This document shows positions 40,501 through 55,500 of a DNA stretch of 64,000 bases, piece after piece. How positions within the stretch are numbered: position 1 is the stretch's first letter; each line of letters begins with the position of its first letter. This DNA is from Dermatemys mawii (lineage: Eukaryota > Chordata > Testudines > Dermatemydidae), in assembly GCA_007922305.1 (NCBI GenBank), contig ML677348.1, forward strand, positions 23,711,848 through 23,775,847. The letters run 5' to 3'. The notes under the pieces were generated by a model. That model made no database searches, was not told the origin of the DNA, and saw only the letters and a list, made by a program, of their open reading frames with translations. The translations under genes and the position numbers were made by a program.

Positions 40501-43500
40501 ACTTTTATCCATTACAGATGTTAATAGGAAAGCAAACATCAGCAATTTGTAAAAAGTACTACAATAGGGGACAACTGAGTCACTTTGTACTCAATTCTCT
40601 TTGAAAAGGCTTGCTCAAGATTGCAAAGTTCATTACCCTAAATGAGGTCCTCCATTCATTAAATCAAACACCTGAGCTGGATTTAGCGACTGTTTGAATC
40701 GACGAAGAAACTTTACTCCCTGATTGTCTCCACTCTTTGAGTTAACAAAAACTAAAAGAGGACTGGCACAGGATGGCGGGCATGTGGCTTTCCAGAATCC
40801 TGTGAACAAAGTTAGAAAGAATGAAGTAAATAAGATCTTAATATCTGAACACATTCTAGAGAAATCACAAGAAAGGAGAGGAAAATGGATGACAGGACTA
40901 AAGGGATGCAATCATACGATGCATAATGAAAAAACTGAACTGAATATTAGCCTCAAGGAGAATAGCACTGTTATATTAAAACTTTTTTCAAATTTACTAC
41001 TTTGCTTTTTGTTTCCTGGATTTTTATCTGAATTTTTGTCTAAATTTAGCAAAACACACAAAAAAATAGGTGGATTGATGGAATGTTTCACTTTTTTCCA
41101 GCACACATCACCATAGCATCAAATACATTTTCCAGATATAAAACATATTTTTTTCTAACTTGTTTTTTTTAAAAGCTTCTATTAAGTTGCACCGCACTGC
41201 AGTAGTGTTGAACTGAGTCCTCAAATCTACAAAAGTTCCCACTCCCACCAAATCTAAGAACCCCATACATTTCCACAAAATACTATATTGTTAAATTACT
41301 CCCAACAGAGACTTTGCATGAAAACTTTTATGTCAGACTGAATTCATACAGCTGAGTTAGAACGGAAGGACACCCTTATAGTCTGATCTAAAGCTTACTG
41401 AAGTCTTTGCAAGACTTGCAATTGTCTTCAGTGGGCTTTTGGTCATGACTTTAGTAAACAGCGCTAATGGACAGTATTATCATGAAAATCACACTCATTA
41501 AGGGCCCAATAGAAGTTATGGATGCTCCGCACCACTTTGGATCAGGCCATATGTGACCAGGTTTCAACTCTTATTTCAGGCAAGAATAAAGTAATTATCT
41601 CTTTTTAATTGTCTAAAAACAAATCTGAAAACTAAAGGTCTTATCAGTTCTGATTAATTAAAAAAATTGACTTTGAGAGTGTAAGAAGTTTAATATAATT
41701 CCCCTTTCTGTTAATGCATAATTTAAAACAATATTTTTTTTTTTACTGGTAAGCAATCTAATTGCACTTATAATGAAAGCAATCTTCTTAGCATGAATAA
41801 TAAATAGCAGCAATTTCACTGCTTCAGCCAAAGACATTAGACAGTAAGTTCACACAGACAGTGAAAATCTCTAGTATACACTGTCTTTTATATCAATCCC
41901 ATACAAAAAAAAAAAAAAGTGCCTAACTTAGAGGTAAGGTAGTTGGGTTGCATATGCCACCAACACAAACTATATATATAAAAAAGTAATAAAACAGTTT
42001 AGTTTCTCAATACTCCACTCAACAATTCATCTTCCCAACCTCAACTTAACCTTCTTTCCTGCACCTGCAGTCAAGCTCATCTCCATCCTGAACAACCAAT
42101 AAGCACCTTCAAATTCTCACTATCTTTAATGATTTGTTTATGTTTCAATGACTAACATAGTGTTTCTGATTAAAATATAATTTTGATAGAAAATGGAAGT
42201 TATATTTTTTTACCCTCAAAAACATCAGAAGAGTGCATCCGAGGAGTTCAGCAAGCTAATCTTTGTGTAACAAAAATCAGTGTTTTGGAGTTAAAGAAAT
42301 CATTCTTTGTGTTTTTCGAATGTAGCCCATGTCAGAATGTATATGTGTGAAGTTTTCAAGGACTCTGGTTGTTTAGCTGGCAGATCCCAGAGAAACATGA
42401 GGAGAACAGAAAAATTTTAAAGGGGAACATTTAAAAATATTTCCTCTGCAAGCTAGTGTGGACTTTTCTAAAAAATAATTACATGGACATTCAATTACCA
42501 TCTGAAGAGTTATTGTGCTAAATTTGGAGACTAAATTTATCTGTGAAAAAGAGGGATTTTAGCCCTGCTTTAGATAGAAAACTCAGTGAAACCATAACTG
42601 TAGAATACCTACTAATGGCCCCTTTATACTACGTACCATCAGAATCTATGCTGTTGAGTGCTGTTGGAGGTATGATGGATACCTTACATTGTCCAAGTGG
42701 ACATTTACGAGGATACAGATCTTTACAGGCAGTGTGAACCTGAGGAAAAATAGGTTAAATGAGTAATTGTTTCCGAATTTATAATCTGATTTTATGGTAA
42801 AACTGCAATAAATACCGTAGCTAGATGCTAATACCCACTTCATCGGATGCATGCATCCGATGAAGTGGGTATTAGCCCACGAAAGCTTATGCTTTAATAC
42901 TTTTAGTTAGTCTTTAAGGTGCCACAGGACTCTTTGTCACTTCTGCAGTTCCAGACTAACACGGCTACCCCTCTGATTCTTGTAGCTAGATATTATTCAG
43001 AGATGGGGTAATATATAACAGACTAATATTACACTATATTCAAACATATACAAACATTAAACCATAGATTGTTTAGTTATCTGATTGTTTAATTATCTAT
43101 TTCTAAACAAAATATTCTAAATGCAATACGATACTTAAAAATTCTGCAGATTTCCCACTTCTAGAAAAAGCATCAAATTACAGGAGAGAAGCTAACAAGA
43201 GGTAAAGGCATCAAGGTAAGAAATGCAATTATATATTGATGAGAAGACTGTGATAGAAATATGGAGAATTTAAATCTCTAACACATGCAGAATAGTACAG
43301 AAGACAGGAACAAGGGTAACAAAGTCTCAGCAATTATATATTTCAGGATAGATTAGGACAATTAGATTTATATTTATTAGAAGAGACTAGGAAGCCAAAA
43401 TGATAGACATACATATTATTATTATTATTATTATAATGGGCCCAGAGTATGCCACAAATTATTCAAGCAGATGACCTACGCGAAACACAAGGGGCCTCTA

Positions 43501-46500
43501 GTATAGGATGAAGTACTAAGGGCATGATCCAAACAGGGCTGACCTTACCATAAGGCAAACTGAGGCAGCCACCTCAAGTGCTAGACTGTTGGAGGGCGTC
43601 ACTAGGACCCAGAGTGTAGAAAATTGTGTCCGCTGCTGGTGTGTATGTATTCTCTCTGCTCTTGATGCACAGAGATGGTGGAGTGCTGTGCTGGAGGAGG
43701 GGGGCACAAGACACATAACAGGCAGGCAGGAGAAAAGGTGAGAAGGAATAACAGAGAGCAGCAGGAGCTGCAGGGAGAGAGAGGAGGAGGAGGAGCCTCT
43801 TATGTAGCTCTCTAGCACCCCCAGGAGCCTGGACTGATTAACACCAACTTCTCAGGGAGCTTCCTGTTTCCTGCTGCTTCCCTGAACCCACTCGAGGAGA
43901 ACAGGAAGTTAAACTGAAGTAGTAGGAGACATTTATGCCCTTAAGATGCTGATATCTTCCATCACTCAGGCTCTGCTACCAGCCTGCCTATTTGTCCCCT
44001 TCAACTGAGTGTTGAGAGCCAATATAACTGGTGCAGAACAGCAGTCATGAATGAAAAAAAGAAAATGCTCCTGTGGGGCAGCATTCAGAAAAAGAAAGAA
44101 AGCAAAGGAAGCTTTTCTATCTAAGCAGGAAGGAGGTCTCCTGGGATACATAGACACAAATGTTCATGGTGAGCCTTCCAGCCCCAGTGAGGATGTGAGT
44201 GGTGAAGAGATTCCTGATCCTCCAGTTAGTCAGAGTGCAGGTGAGCTGGGTAGCTACTGCAGCATCCATATCTCCATCTCAAATGAATGTAACTATGCAC
44301 ATTCCCCAAAGAAAAGTGTAGATCAGAGAAGAGTGTGGTGGAGGCACAAGAAACATCAGCTGCTGAGTTTAGTTCCTCAACTCTAAATGATCCAGGACTG
44401 TGTACCCACTTGAACAGTAGCCATATACTGCATGGGCCACAACAAGTGAAAAACTTCATGTTCCTCAAAGACAATGAAAATAAAAGTTTCCATCAAACAC
44501 ATTACAGGCGTGAAATCCCAAAGCATGACAAAGTGGAAAGGCCATGGATTAGGTACTCAAAAACCCAGAAAGCTGCATACTGTTTTTGTTGCAAACTCTT
44601 CCAGCCACATTGGGTTCTATGAGAACAAATGACTGGAAAAATCTGGCTAGAAATCTGGCATGCCATGAGAAGGCAGCAAATCACCAGAGAACATTCCAAG
44701 GTGAGATGAGACTAAGGTTAAAGGCCACCATAGATGATCAGGATCAAGAGAAGATTGCATCCGAGTCTCTTTACTGGCAAAATGTTCTGAAAAGGCTCAC
44801 TGCCATTGTGAGAATGCCTGCTACCCAAAACCTAGCACTGCGTGGCACTTCAGATAAGCTGTATGTGCCAAACAATGGAAAATTCCTTAAAATTGTGGAG
44901 CTGATGGCTGAATTTGATGCTGTACTCCAGAAGCATCTAAGAAGAGTCACCACCCAAGAAATGTACACACACCACTACCTTGGAAAAACAATTCAAAATG
45001 AGATCATACAGTTACTGGCAAACAAAAGTCAACAAAAAATTGTGGCAGATCTGAAGTCAGCAGATATTACTCTTATTCTGGACTTTACATCTAACATCAG
45101 CCATAAGGAACAAATGACTTTACTGGTGCATTTTGTAACAACAACATAACCTAGTGAAAAGGTCCCTGCAATGTTGACTGTCAGAGAGCATTTTCTGGAA
45201 TTTACTGACATTGATACTACAGGAGTTGGTATAACAAATGTGCTTCTTAAAAAGCTGGATGATACGGGAATTGCGATAGCTGATGTGAGAGGTCAGGGCT
45301 ACAATAAGGGTGCCAACATGAGAGGAAAGATCAGAGGAGTGCAGACACAGATTCGAGAGCTAAACCCTCTAGCTTTTTTTGTCCCATGCAATTCTCATTC
45401 ATTGAACTTGGTTGTCAGTGATGCAGCATCAGCTTCTGGTGAGGCTGCTGAATTTTTTAATGTAATTCAAAGCATCTGTGTATTTTTCTTTGCATCAACT
45501 CATTGACGGGAAATTTTGAAGCAACATTTGGCAACATCTTCCCTGACACTGAAACCACTGAGTGCCACACAAAGGGAAAATAGAGTGGAAAATAGATGAT
45601 GCCATAGTTGCCATTATGGAGGATAATGCTATGACAGGAATTGCTCGTGGGAGAACAGTGGCAGAGGGAAATTGAATCATCAGAAACATACATAACTTCA
45701 AATTTCTGTGTGGCTTAGTGTTGTGGCATGACATGCTGTTTGAAATAAATGTTTCAAGCAAGAAACTCCAAGGTGTTGACGTTGATATATCTGGAGCAAT
45801 GGAACAATTGGACAAAGCAAAGTCATACCTACAGTCCTACCGTTCACTTTAGGGATGTCAAAACGTTCTGAAGAGTGCACAGAAGTTGGCAGAGGAACTT
45901 CAAAGTGAAGCTATTTTCCCATCCATGCAGGAATACAAGAGTCACCAAAGAAGATGACATTTTGATTACGAGGCACGGGATAATCCCATCAGAGACCCCA
46001 AACAACAATTCAAAGTTGAATTCTTTAACCAGGTGCTAGATTGTACAATACAGTCAGTTGAAGAATGTTGCATGCAGCTCAAGGAACACAGCAGTATATT
46101 TTGGATGTTGTATGATATTCCAAAACTCTTCACTATACCTGAAGAAGACCTACACCAGCAATGCAGGGCACTAGAGACAGTGTTGACACATGATCACATG
46201 CGCAATATTGAGGCCAGTGATTTAGGTGATGAACTGAAAGCTCTTTCAAGATACATTTCAGCAGGATCAACTCCAAAGACTGCTCTTGAATATATGCACA
46301 CAAATAAGATGACCACCCTCTTTCCAAATGCTTTTGTTGCTCTGTGCATACTTCTAATACTTCCTGTAACAGTTGCCAGTGGAGAACGCAGCTTCTCCAA
46401 GCTGAAGTTAATAAAAACACATCTATGCTCCACAATGACACAGGAGAGGCTGGTGGGCCCTGCAACCATCTCAACAGAGCATGAGCTGGCCCAGACTGTG

Positions 46501-49500
46501 GACCTTTAGAAAGCACTTCAAATCTTTGCAACCAAGAAGGCCCAGAAAGCAGCACTTTGAGTATTCAAAGAGATAAAAATGCCAGTGTTTACTATGCAGA
46601 CAGGAAAAGTTACATTTGCTATTCAGGTGTTTCAAAGTTTAGTGTTACTTAAAATTTCTGAACAAGACATTTCAAGTTGTTAGTTCTCCTTTCTTGGGGT
46701 AGGTAGCAGAGCAGTATCACGAGAGGAACAGAACAGGAAGAAGGCAGAATTGAGTCCTTTCAAAGTTTTGGCCCAAGCAAGGGAACATGGGGGCGTCATT
46801 TGAGCTCCCTACCTCAGGTGCCAAAATGTTGTGGGCCGGCCTTGGATCCAAAGCCCATTGAAGTAAAAGCAAAAAGTCTCCCCTGGATTTCAGCATGCTT
46901 TAGACTTGGCCTCAGGGAGTTATGAGAAATGCAAAGGATACATGATACGTAACAAGGACTATTTAAGAAAAACCTGTATTTGTGGACCTATTAAAAACAA
47001 AAAATAAGTGGGACAGACTTTCTAGATTATGAATGTTACAGATCTGTCCAAGTCACTCACTATGAGCTGCCTGGTCCCCTTCCCTTCCAAAAGATTAAGT
47101 AATGAAAAATAAGAATAATGGTTAAATAACCATCTGGACAGAATCCAAGACATTTTTACGAGCCATATGGTACTTACCATAGCTTTACACCAAAGGCACT
47201 TCCAATCTTGGAGGCGTAAAACGCTGCCACAGGTCTTGTCGCAGACTGCACATTTGGCACTGACAGGCAAATTACCCTCTAACCACTGGTGAGGCATAGC
47301 TATCTGTGAGGAAGTTGTTATAAAGTTAAATACCCTGGCACGGAAACTTGCCATTAAAACTACAAAAAGATCAGTAATTCAGTGTCCTCATGAAAATTTA
47401 CTCCAGGCACCGAAATCTAGGTATGTAAATTTCTGTATGCATGCATATTTTTGGCAATTCTAGCACTAATATTCTAGATAAGAGTTTCATGCCAGTGGCT
47501 GTAAAATTAACTCATTTACTTTGACACAACTCCGAAAAAAACTGTTGTTACAATTTTCTACTTTTAATTTTAACTCTTACATGTATCTCTAGAACTACAA
47601 TCTGTATGTCAATGAATTCCAAACAGATCTTCTGGAAAATTGGTGTGAGTTACAAATAGACAAAGCAGACTGAGAAAACAGCATATCAACAAGACTAACA
47701 CAAATACATCATCTTCACTCAAGTTTAAGGTAGGAGAGAGAGGGCTTCTCACAGCAATTCTCAAAACTCAGAGGATCCGTGCATACTTCCCCCAGAATTC
47801 TGTAACATGGAATTTTTCTTTCTAGAGTCCATTGATGGTACATGTGTCTCCTGAATAGCCCCTGAATTAGGCTTTTAATATAGTATCTATAGCAATACAG
47901 CCAATTACCATTAACTTTAATGGGTCACATAAAATATTTCTGTACTTGCTAATTTAAAAATAAAATAAAATATCCACCAAACAATTAACTGTTGTGAAGT
48001 ATTGAAAGCCTGAATAATACTTACACCATCTTCATCCTCAATGATATCTTTCCCAATGGAGGCTAACGTAGTCCACTTGCAATTATTTGTTGCCCTGACT
48101 GCACACCTTTTATGGGCTTTAAATTTACACACTAGAAGGAAGACACAAATGTACTTTATATTATCTACTCCCTGACTGCAGTCTCCGTAAAGCATTACAT
48201 CAACACTTAAATTTTCAGAAATTCAGTCAAATGCAAATCACCCTATACAACAGAGGAGTACATGTTCATGTAGCGTTTCAGACAAAACACTAACCAATTA
48301 AAATAAAGAAAATTCAGGGTTCAAACTCTCACTCTGCCTTTTACTTGCTGAATTGCATGTAGCTAGGGATTACATACTGCTGTTTTCTGGCTGCAAGATT
48401 ACTCACTATTCTGTGTCCCCTGAAACTCTTTAAGATCTATACACATAAAAAGCATGGAATGGCAGTCTTAAGTCGTCTTGCTCTTGTCAATTATTCATAT
48501 GTAAACTTTAGTTATTTTATGACTTTTAAAAATGCAATTCTTTTGTACAGTAGCTTTTAAAAATATCTTCAATTGACATTATAAAAGAGACAGCATAAAG
48601 CTCTTGCTCGATATATTTTGAATGCAACCCTCATTACAGTTCTCCATGGCTTTGTCACCTTGAAACTGAATTACTGCAATTGGAATAGTCTGCATGGGGT
48701 TATATTTGGAGACCATTTGGAAACTTTAGCAGATGCAGAATGCAGTAGTCATTTGCTTAGTTATTCATGGAAGGAGCATATTATATCTGTCTTCTGAGCT
48801 TCACATGGGTTTCCAATTAATTTCCAAGTGCAATTCAGTGTACTTATTTTGACCTATAAAAATGTAATTGTTTGGGTCTTGGCTACCTGAGAAATTGTCC
48901 CTCTATGTGACAGCAGCATCTGAAATCACTTGAGGCATTTGAGCAGCTAGAGCTCTGGTTTAAATGTGAAGGAAATGCTTGCTGGGCATTTCCAAAGAAG
49001 GAACTTTATACTGGAGCAAACTCTCCTCTTTGTCTAACACAGCCCTTTGTGACACAACAGAAGCCATGTTTCCATAGACTTCTGAAAAGGCTGAGAATTA
49101 AGAGGGCATGTGTCTATTCAGTAGTCTGGGGGCTATTGTTGATTCTCATAGGTTACCTGGGTAAGGACAGGCCTAATTTTTAATAGGTTTATTTGGAAAA
49201 TCCATAGTTGTTTTACTGTATTATACATATGCCTCATGCATGTGGTTTGATATTTTAAAAATCTGAATAATTTTTATTTGACATAATTAGCATACCACAT
49301 AATGAAATTATATTGTACCGAACAGACTGATGGATTACAGTTCAGTCTATGTTAGTAGAAGTGTATGAGATCAAGCTGGGATACCTCTAGACCAAGCAGC
49401 TTACTTCCCCCTGCACATCAGCTCAACTGTGATGGTAAGCACATGGGTGGGGATGAGGGGCTACAGAACCACGGCTCCCCACTTCACCAACCTTGCCTGT

Positions 49501-52500
49501 CCTCCTATGCAGGAGCAGCAACCCCATGGAGGCCACTCTCACACCTACAAACAGACCTACATTGCAGGTAGCCCATACAAGAGAGTAAGGGGGGTCCTTG
49601 TGCCCTGTTACTCCTTTGAGAGCATGAAAAGGACCAACCAAGCCCTTTATCTAGGCCTGACCGCGGAATCAATGCAAAGGCTCCAGTTCAGGCAGAATGC
49701 GGCAGCAAACCTCAGGCGGACAGACTGTTGTAAGGATCTCATACAGAGGTCTGATCCCTTCACTGTCTGCTAGTCTGCTTCTCTTGCGAGTTTCAAGGCT
49801 TTGGCCCTGACCTATAAAGCAATCAGCAACTGAAGACCAAGCTATATCATATACCACATCCTCGCCATGACCCACTAAAGCAGCTGTACTCTGAAACAAT
49901 GCAGAGTATGAAAGCCATGACAAACACAAGAGTGGGAGGCAGAGGGAGCTCTGCTGTAGAACGACCTTCCGGAGAGGATTAGACTAATCCATAATATGAT
50001 CATCTCTAGGGCATGCTGCAAGGAAAGCATTTGTCAGCATACCTGGAATGATTTTTAACAAATGTTTTTATGTGTATATCCCAAACATAATTTCCTGTAA
50101 CCTTGGAAGGGAAAGGAATGAAGACTCCATGCGGTCCACTAAGAACTTGCTATGCAGATTCAATCCACCTGTGAAGAACTTAGATGCTCTAGTGATGGGA
50201 ATGAGAGGTAGGAAAGAATTATATGGCCTCATTTTATTACAGTTCAGTGGAAGAGCTACCATCCAATCAGATAGCATGGCCCTGGGTCCAATGTCTGATC
50301 AACCTGGATGGCTCGCTGCCTGATTGGCAAGGACAATGGGTGCTAATTAGGACTTGCAAATTCAGACTCAGGACCAACCAAAAATTAACTCAAACCTACC
50401 TATCTCCAGCATTCCAGTAAATAGGCAAATGTCCAGTCAGGACCAGCGAATAATATCCTGGCAAGTGACAGCTCACGTGCTCTCCGAACACCCTGCCTCT
50501 TGTCCATCTTCAAATAAAGCTGCCTAATGACAGCTACATCTATAAACCCCTCCACGTCCCCCAGAAAACAATGCCTGCCACCCTGTATGTTAAACATTGT
50601 GAGAAATAAAGGGGTGGGAACAATGATCTTTGGAAAAGAACAGATGAATAACGAGGAAGAAGATTTGCAATTTGTGAAGAGCTTTTACAAACAGAACTTT
50701 TTTAAAAATTATGAACTTGTTCATAGGGTCCCTTTTAGCAATGCCATAGTTTAAAGATAAGATTTATAAAGAAAAGTGGAATTCAACCATAACTAATGTA
50801 GAGCTTTGCAAATGTGCATATTAAGCACTCATATCTCAAATGATACTGGGGCTGATTAATAAATGAGTTCTGTAGCACCCTGTTATATCTCTGGACGTCA
50901 ACTGACAATTTGCTGATGAAGCTTAAAAGAAAAGGAAAGGAAAAATGCAACCACTCAGAAACCAGGTTATTCATAAATATACAGTATAATTTTAAAAGTT
51001 TACATTGCTTGGTAAAGTTCTCTGATCAACTATAATATACAACATTTTTCCCTGAAAAGGAATCAAGTAGACCATTTAATTAGTCAGCATCGTCACAGTT
51101 GTACCAACATCTGTTGCCAGATATAATAATTACTATCTATAGAAATTATTGGGTATAATAGAAATAAAGTTAATGAAATAGAACACTGTCATGGGGCCTC
51201 TTGCTTTGAAAACAAATATCTTTGTTATAACATGGTTTTGGATTAAAGATATTTCGTTTTCTTGACTGATTTATTAATTATACTTCACTAAAAAAATCTG
51301 CATGTCCTGCCAAGCCTCTCTCGGTTGTCTTACAAGGTTTCTTTTTGGTGGTTTTCAAAGAACAGCTGCTTATTTGGAATGTTTTCCCTGACTTCAACAG
51401 CTAAAGCCAAACTTTTGAAACTGACAAGGAGATCGCTGTTCTGGTACCCATAGTTTATGTTGTCAAGAAACAAACGGTTGTCCCCTGAGAGTCCACGGAA
51501 GCTGTTATTTTGTTTCCAAGAATACTGGGCTTAAACATCCACACTGAAAAGAGATTTAAACACTGACATGAAAACAACAAAATTCAAAGCACTCCAATTG
51601 CAGCCTGTATTAGGTAAACCTGTTTATGAAAATAATTTGGAGTTCACTTGTTAGTTTCCTCATTGTCATGTAAATGTAGTCAGCTAATAATAAAATATTT
51701 ATATACTACACACACAAAAACTATGTTAAAAACATTAAGATTGAATGGTCAGGCACTCAGATGTTAGGAAATGCCACAATTAAGGTTGCCTCTGCAACCT
51801 TAATTCAACTCCCCTGTGCATATGCATTATTATACAGTCTTTAATTATAAAATCACATACTATTTTTTCCCACAGGACTCCTGGTCTCATTCGGTGCACA
51901 GGATGGACAGTGCACAAATAACAAGCAACTACTCAGTGTTATCTTTTATCCTCAGTGTTCAGTGTGTGGTCCTAGCCCTATTTAATCCATTCTATTCAAA
52001 TCCCGCTCTGAATACACAATTATTAATTTCCTCCTGGGCTCTTCTATGGCACTCATTGCTATAGAATCTGAGTGCTCCAGAAACATTAATAAAATTTATC
52101 TTCACGCCACAATGGCGAGGAGGTGGCTTTACCCCCATTTTACAGATGAAGAACTGAGGTACAGAGAGAATAAGGTCATAAGCATCCACTAATTTTGGAT
52201 GTCCAAACTAAGATGCCTAGGTCCTCATTTTTCAGTGCACTTAGCAGCATACAGTACTATATATGTTCAAAGCTCAGCTCCCATTGACATCAGCTGAGGC
52301 TGTGAGCACTTAGTATTTCCACATATAAGACCCAAGTGTCTCATGTTGCATGCCCAGAAAATGAGGAACACACAATTAATGACCACCAAAAAAAGTTTGC
52401 TTTAGGTGACTTGCTTAGCATCACATAGAAATTCTGTGAATCACATAGAATCCAATCACCCAGAGCAGCATTCAATTAACGATTTTTTCTCTTCTTACAA

Positions 52501-55500
52501 TCCACTGCCTCATTCTCTTTCAATTTCTACAATAAATGAGGCAGAGGTCCTACCACCCACAGCCTCTTACACAACATAATCCTGATTTGTCCTCAGAACA
52601 GGTCCATCATGTTCACCGAATGAGGCAGGGGTCCTATGGAAAAAAATATGTGATTATGTAACTGAAGACAGTCTCATAATGCACGGGTACCACAAGGGGG
52701 ACGAATTAAGGTTGCACAGTCAACCTTAATTCCGACATTTCTAACTTTTGATTGTTTGATTTTACAACTTGAAAAATGTTCTTTTAGTGTAATTTGTGTG
52801 TGTAAGAAATAAGAGTTGAAAGTGTCTCATTTGCACTGAAGTCTTTAACTTACCAGATATGTCTGACATTGAATTGTTAATGTTAGTTCTGTTATGAAAA
52901 ATTTATCAACTCTCTCTATAATGCTATATTCAGAACTAAACCAGCATTGAGTTTACTCTATAATTTCTATTCAGAATACACACAAGAGCAATATTCCTTT
53001 GAAAGTGATATGGACAGAGTACAGAAGCACTAATGAATACTAAACTTATTAATGGTGAGTGACTGAGGCTAAGGCCACGTCTACACTGACCGCCGGATTG
53101 GCAGATAGTGATTGATGTATAAGGGATCGATTTATTGCATCTAGAGTAGACGCAATAAATCGACCCCAAGCGCGCTAACTGTAGACCCCGGAACTCCACC
53201 ATCACAAGAGGAGGAAGCTGAGTCAACAGAGGAGCGGCAACGGTAGAGTTGCCGCTGTGAAGATGCCAAGGTAAGTCAACCTAAGCTATGCTATTTGCGT
53301 AGCTGAAGATGCATATATCAGGTCGACCCCCGCTCCAGGGAAGACCTGCCCAAAGAAGCATTCTTAGGGTTCTGTGGGTTATTATGGTTCTTTGTCTGAA
53401 AACTGTCTCTCCTCTTAACCAACCACCTAAGTTCAAGCCTCCTAAGTAAGGCAGACTTCACAACTTTGAAGGAAAGAGAAGTTTGGAAGGGATGGGGAAT
53501 GAGAATTTCACTTAATTCAAATTATTCTGCATGGAATTCCAAAGCAAGGCACATCATGAATTTTCTGTATTACTAATGTCTGTGCACAAATGCAATGGGA
53601 ATCAGGATGTTACTGAAACTAGTCAGATGCAAATCTTGACTTGCTGGCATCACATATTTACTGGGACAATTCTGATAGTGATAGTACACGTAGAAGAGAT
53701 AAAAAGGAAAAAAACTAGAGGAATGGCATTGTATTACAGAAATAATTATGAGCTACGATTAAACAAAGAGGAAAAACACCTGTGGAGATCTGCTTCAGAC
53801 CAGCAGAACTGGAGGGAATGAAATATTATTGGACCATTTCTCAAAAGTTTTTAAGCTGCAAGATACTAACTGAGATACTTTTATTTACCTACAAGGTAAC
53901 AAATACAGCTAACCATGAATCAAAGAATACAACCAATCTAAGTTATTCAGAAGACAGTTCATGAGCCAGAAAGCAGAAACACCACCAAGAAGGAAGACAT
54001 CCTGGATCTACTGATAAGGAGAAAATCATGAGTACATGTGACTAACAGGGAAGCCTGGAACCAGTGATCATGCACTAATTGAATTTAGTATAGAAATAAA
54101 CAGGTTCACGGAATACAGAAGTACATGGGTATCAAATTTCAGGCCCAATCACTTTAGCAAATTAAATAACCAAGCAAGTAAGATGTAATCGGAAGAAGTG
54201 GCACTGAAGATTTCTGGGTTACTCCTAAAAGACATCATACCCACTACATTACCTCTGATGAAAAGACTGTGAATTACAAGAAATGGCCAACATGGTATTA
54301 CAAAGGGCCCCTCAAGCAATATCAGATTTTAAAAAATGTTCTGGAAACATAAACAAGGGAGACAACAAAGCAAGGACCTATTCATGTAGGAATTACAAAG
54401 AAAGCACAGGCAGGCAAACAACCAAAATGAGCTTGTTAGCCAAATAAATTAAAGGGGATTAACTGTGGTTTTTACAGGTATATAATATCAGGCAGTGAAG
54501 TCAAAATACTGCAATACTAAAAAGAGAGTCAATTCATAGATAAATTAGGAAGATTAATTAAATGACTAGTTGAGATACTCCTTTTATGAAATTTGCCTTC
54601 AGTAATATGAAATATATATATATATATATATTTTTGAATGATTAGAAAATAAGACTCTGTAAATATAAATTAAGAACAGGTGAAACTGGTGAAAGAATAT
54701 CTGAATATATACACATAAACCAGTCCAGATTAGACACATTCTAGAATCCAAAGGATATTAGGAAAAAAAATACTCTACCACTAAGAATTAGATCTAAAAC
54801 TCATGTAGAAATTGAGAAGTAACCGAAAACTAAAATAAAATAAAAGTAATATTAATTTTCAAAGAGGCAAAAAAAAGAGCGATCCTGGCAATTACATTGA
54901 TGTAAATGTAACAGCCAGTCCTAGCTAACCATAAGAACATTAAGAAGCAAAAAACAAAGGTACTTAACAGCTAGAGGACAATGGACTACATGCATTGAAA
55001 TCACAGTATCATACAGCGTAAGAGAAATACACAAGCTTACAAAAAATAATTCTTACTAGAAAAAACGTACTTTTTTTATTAAACAGTACAATGTTAGTTC
55101 TTAAAGGGAACATAGTAGATGCAATATATTTGAATTCTGATTAAACCCTAGATACTGCGTCCCCTAAAATTGTACTTGAAAAACTTCATGAATGACTGAA
55201 AACTATCTGAATGACTAGGAAAATTAAATGGGAAATGATAAACAGTGGAGGTCAGCTACCCTATCGCTAACTTTTGTGATATATGTAACCCCCAAGGAGA
55301 TTACCTATATTCCTGGAGCTCTGTGTGCTGATGGCTGCCCAAGCTGCCCTGGTGACCCTGCCGGGAAAGAGGAAGTGGTGTGGAGGCATTGCCAAATAAA
55401 TTCATATGGAAAGAAAAAGAAGTTGCACCCTACTGAGTGGATGGCAGGATTCAGAAGAATCCAGAACCCATAAGGAGACTGACACTATAGGAAGTAACCA

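Larger units (their letters stand above)
37323..40636. other. DGKH intron with hAT and MITE-like elements
   Basis: Elements at 37458, 39685 and 40188. A purine-rich run lies at 38270-38410. Nothing else recognised. Confidence 0.55.

Noticed and set aside
44502..46555. Minus-strand open frames in the hAT region
   Set aside because: They are antisense shadows of the transposase reading frames.
43534..46844. A host gene of the ZMYM type in the DGKH intron
   Set aside because: It has transposon ends, a target duplication, frame changes and stops, so it is a dead transposon and not a host gene.
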